This document shows, one piece after another, positions 62,968-64,000 of a stretch of DNA of 64,000 nt. The notes beneath the pieces were generated by a model. That model was not told where the DNA came from, ran no database searches, and saw only the letters and a list, made by a program, of their open reading frames with translations. The DNA lies in the NCBI GenBank assembly GCA_030418115.1, contig JAUHQD010000005.1, positions 124,001-188,000 of the forward strand, read 5' to 3'. The first letter of the stretch is position 1; each line of letters begins with the position of its first letter. This stretch comes from Alteromonadaceae bacterium BrNp21-10. Lineage in GTDB: Bacteria; Pseudomonadota; Gammaproteobacteria; Enterobacterales; Alteromonadaceae. A program made the position numbers and the translations under genes.

Positions 62968-64000
62968 ATGGAAAGCAAAGTGAAAACACAACTCATCACC
63001 GCAGCAGTCGGCGTTATTGCAATAGGGGTTATTAGCTATTTTTTATTAATCGATGACCCAACTAAAGATTTTTCTGAAGATCAAAAAAATGGCTGGCGAC
63101 TAATGAAGACCGCGCAAACCTTGTGCCTGGCGGGCGATTCATTAAGTATCAGTTTAGATTTACAGTCGGACTTTACCGCTGGTGCCAACGCCAGTGCCGG
63201 TGGTAACAAGCAAAATCTCAGTGGGGCTTTAGGTTATATGGATGAACAGATCCGTAGTATTCAGGATGAAAAAATCAGAGACTGCTTGGCCGAATACATG
63301 CCTGATATCAAAGCCTGCATGCTCAACCAATGTGGTTCTGCCCGCTTACCTAAAGCAGTAGAATTTCAATTCTCTTATACACCCACTATCGACAACAACT
63401 TTATCAGCCATGATTTAGTCTATTTCGGCCTACAGAATCGGCAAAATAAACGCAAGCTGGTAAAACAAAATGATGGCTTTTATGTGGACAGCATCGAATT
63501 CCCTGACAAAGGGAAAACCCTCAATGCGATTATTTCTCCGATCACTGTTGATGGTCATATTGGCAATCAAAGCGAAATTAAATTTCGCCTAAAACAATCA
63601 GCCAATATAGACGCCAACCCTCAACCTTTTACTCGATATAATTGCAGCCCCGAGAACGGCTGCCAGTTAGATCAATTGGCACCACATTTATTCGACTGGG
63701 AAGCATTGGTTCAGCATTCACCTCAATCTCCTTTATCGTTATTTGCCAAAGCCTACGCACAAGACAGCAAACAACATTATTGGTCGATCCCCTCTCTGGA
63801 AAATTTACAACATAATCCCGCGGCACAAACCCTCGGTTATACCACCTTTACACTACAAGCTTCGTCGCCGCTCAACATTGATGCCGATGCCTATTACTAC
63901 GATATTCGCGTGAATGGAATTTATGCCTATGAAAATGGCGCTCCCGGTGAGTATCGAGTGCAGCCTTACAATGCCGATGCACCATTGAAATTAACCTTTG
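62968..64000 (+). CDS. Membrane-anchored exported protein of unknown function (incomplete at window edge)
   Basis: Open frame from ATG at 62968 to the end of the window, at least 344 codons, so the C-terminus is missing. One N-terminal membrane helix (about residues 9-26) is followed by a polar region with paired cysteines (C53, C96, C107, C112, then another pair near 220-226). Short segments such as N-A-S-A-G-G-N-K-Q-N-L are repeat-poor and recognise no family. It is tightly linked to the DUF218 gene. Confidence 0.6.
   Translation, partial: MESKVKTQLITAAVGVIAIGVISYFLLIDDPTKDFSEDQKNGWRLMKTAQTLCLAGDSLSISLDLQSDFTAGANASAGGNKQNLSGALGYMDEQIRSIQDEKIRDCLAEYMPDIKACMLNQCGSARLPKAVEFQFSYTPTIDNNFISHDLVYFGLQNRQNKRKLVKQNDGFYVDSIEFPDKGKTLNAIISPITVDGHIGNQSEIKFRLKQSANIDANPQPFTRYNCSPENGCQLDQLAPHLFDWEALVQHSPQSPLSLFAKAYAQDSKQHYWSIPSLENLQHNPAAQTLGYTTFTLQASSPLNIDADAYYYDIRVNGIYAYENGAPGEYRVQPYNADAPLKLTF

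Overview
The window reads as chromosomal DNA from a marine, copiotrophic gammaproteobacterium, most likely in or near the Alteromonadales. The evidence is gene order and gene content: secB/gpsA/grxC/rhodanese divergent from gpmI-envC-yibQ, psd-rsgA-orn followed by tRNA-Gly copies, ilvIH, waaA, cpxRA divergent from a cpxP-like gene, TonB-dependent receptors, and both PEP-CTERM and GlyGly-CTERM sorting tails. No genus can be named from the sequence alone.

Layout. 1-6.0 kb: end of a probable outer-membrane protein, a DMT exporter, creA, then a small pectin/galactan-degrading group (secreted esterase, GH105 unsaturated-uronyl hydrolase, GH53 endo-galactanase) with a perfect LacI-family operator between GH105 and GH53, and a PEP-CTERM protein. 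6.0-9.1 kb: a Cpx-type envelope stress locus with an unusual two-domain CpxP-like protein and four G(C/T)AAAG half-sites in the divergent promoter. 9.1-15.3 kb: housekeeping genes (gpsA, secB, grxC, rhodanese; gpmI, envC, yibQ). 15.3-22.2 kb: S9 peptidase, a MerC-like protein behind a perfect Zur-type box, GDPD, EamA exporter, psd, rsgA, orn. 22.2-23.1 kb: a structured array with two identical tRNA-Gly(GCC) genes interleaved with about 160-bp modules that look like tRNA-Gly sequences split by hairpin cassettes; a lone relative of the cassette lies near 41.5 kb. 23.2-35.9 kb: a large M36 metalloprotease with GlyGly-CTERM tail, NYN protein, RhlE helicase, a TonB-dependent receptor with TPR-sulfotransferase, ppnP, a solute-binding protein and a hotdog protein. 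36-41.8 kb: ilvIH, a glycosyltransferase and uncharacterised envelope proteins. 41.9-50.7 kb: a phytase-like protein and a sigma-54 two-component system divergent from a MacAB-type ABC exporter with a matching -24/-12 promoter. 50.7-53.2 kb: a decayed segment in which an alpha/beta-hydrolase remnant runs into a LytS-type kinase remnant, leaving an intact but orphaned LytTR regulator, followed by an XRE regulator and a small unknown protein. 53.2-64.0 kb: PaiB-like protein, two glutamine amidotransferases, waaA and a GT9 glycosyltransferase, MscS channel, truncated haemoglobin, Qnr-like pentapeptide protein, a stand-alone holin/endolysin pair, a DUF218 protein, and an unfinished membrane-anchored protein cut by the window edge.

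Themes. Much of the content concerns the envelope: murein separation (EnvC), lipid and LPS synthesis (Psd, WaaA), stress sensing (Cpx), export (MacAB-like), and protein sorting signals. No complete prophage, insertion sequence or CRISPR array was seen. The features least explained by known annotation are the tRNA-Gly/hairpin module array and its dispersed relatives, the hydrolase-kinase deletion scar, and the isolated holin/endolysin cassette.
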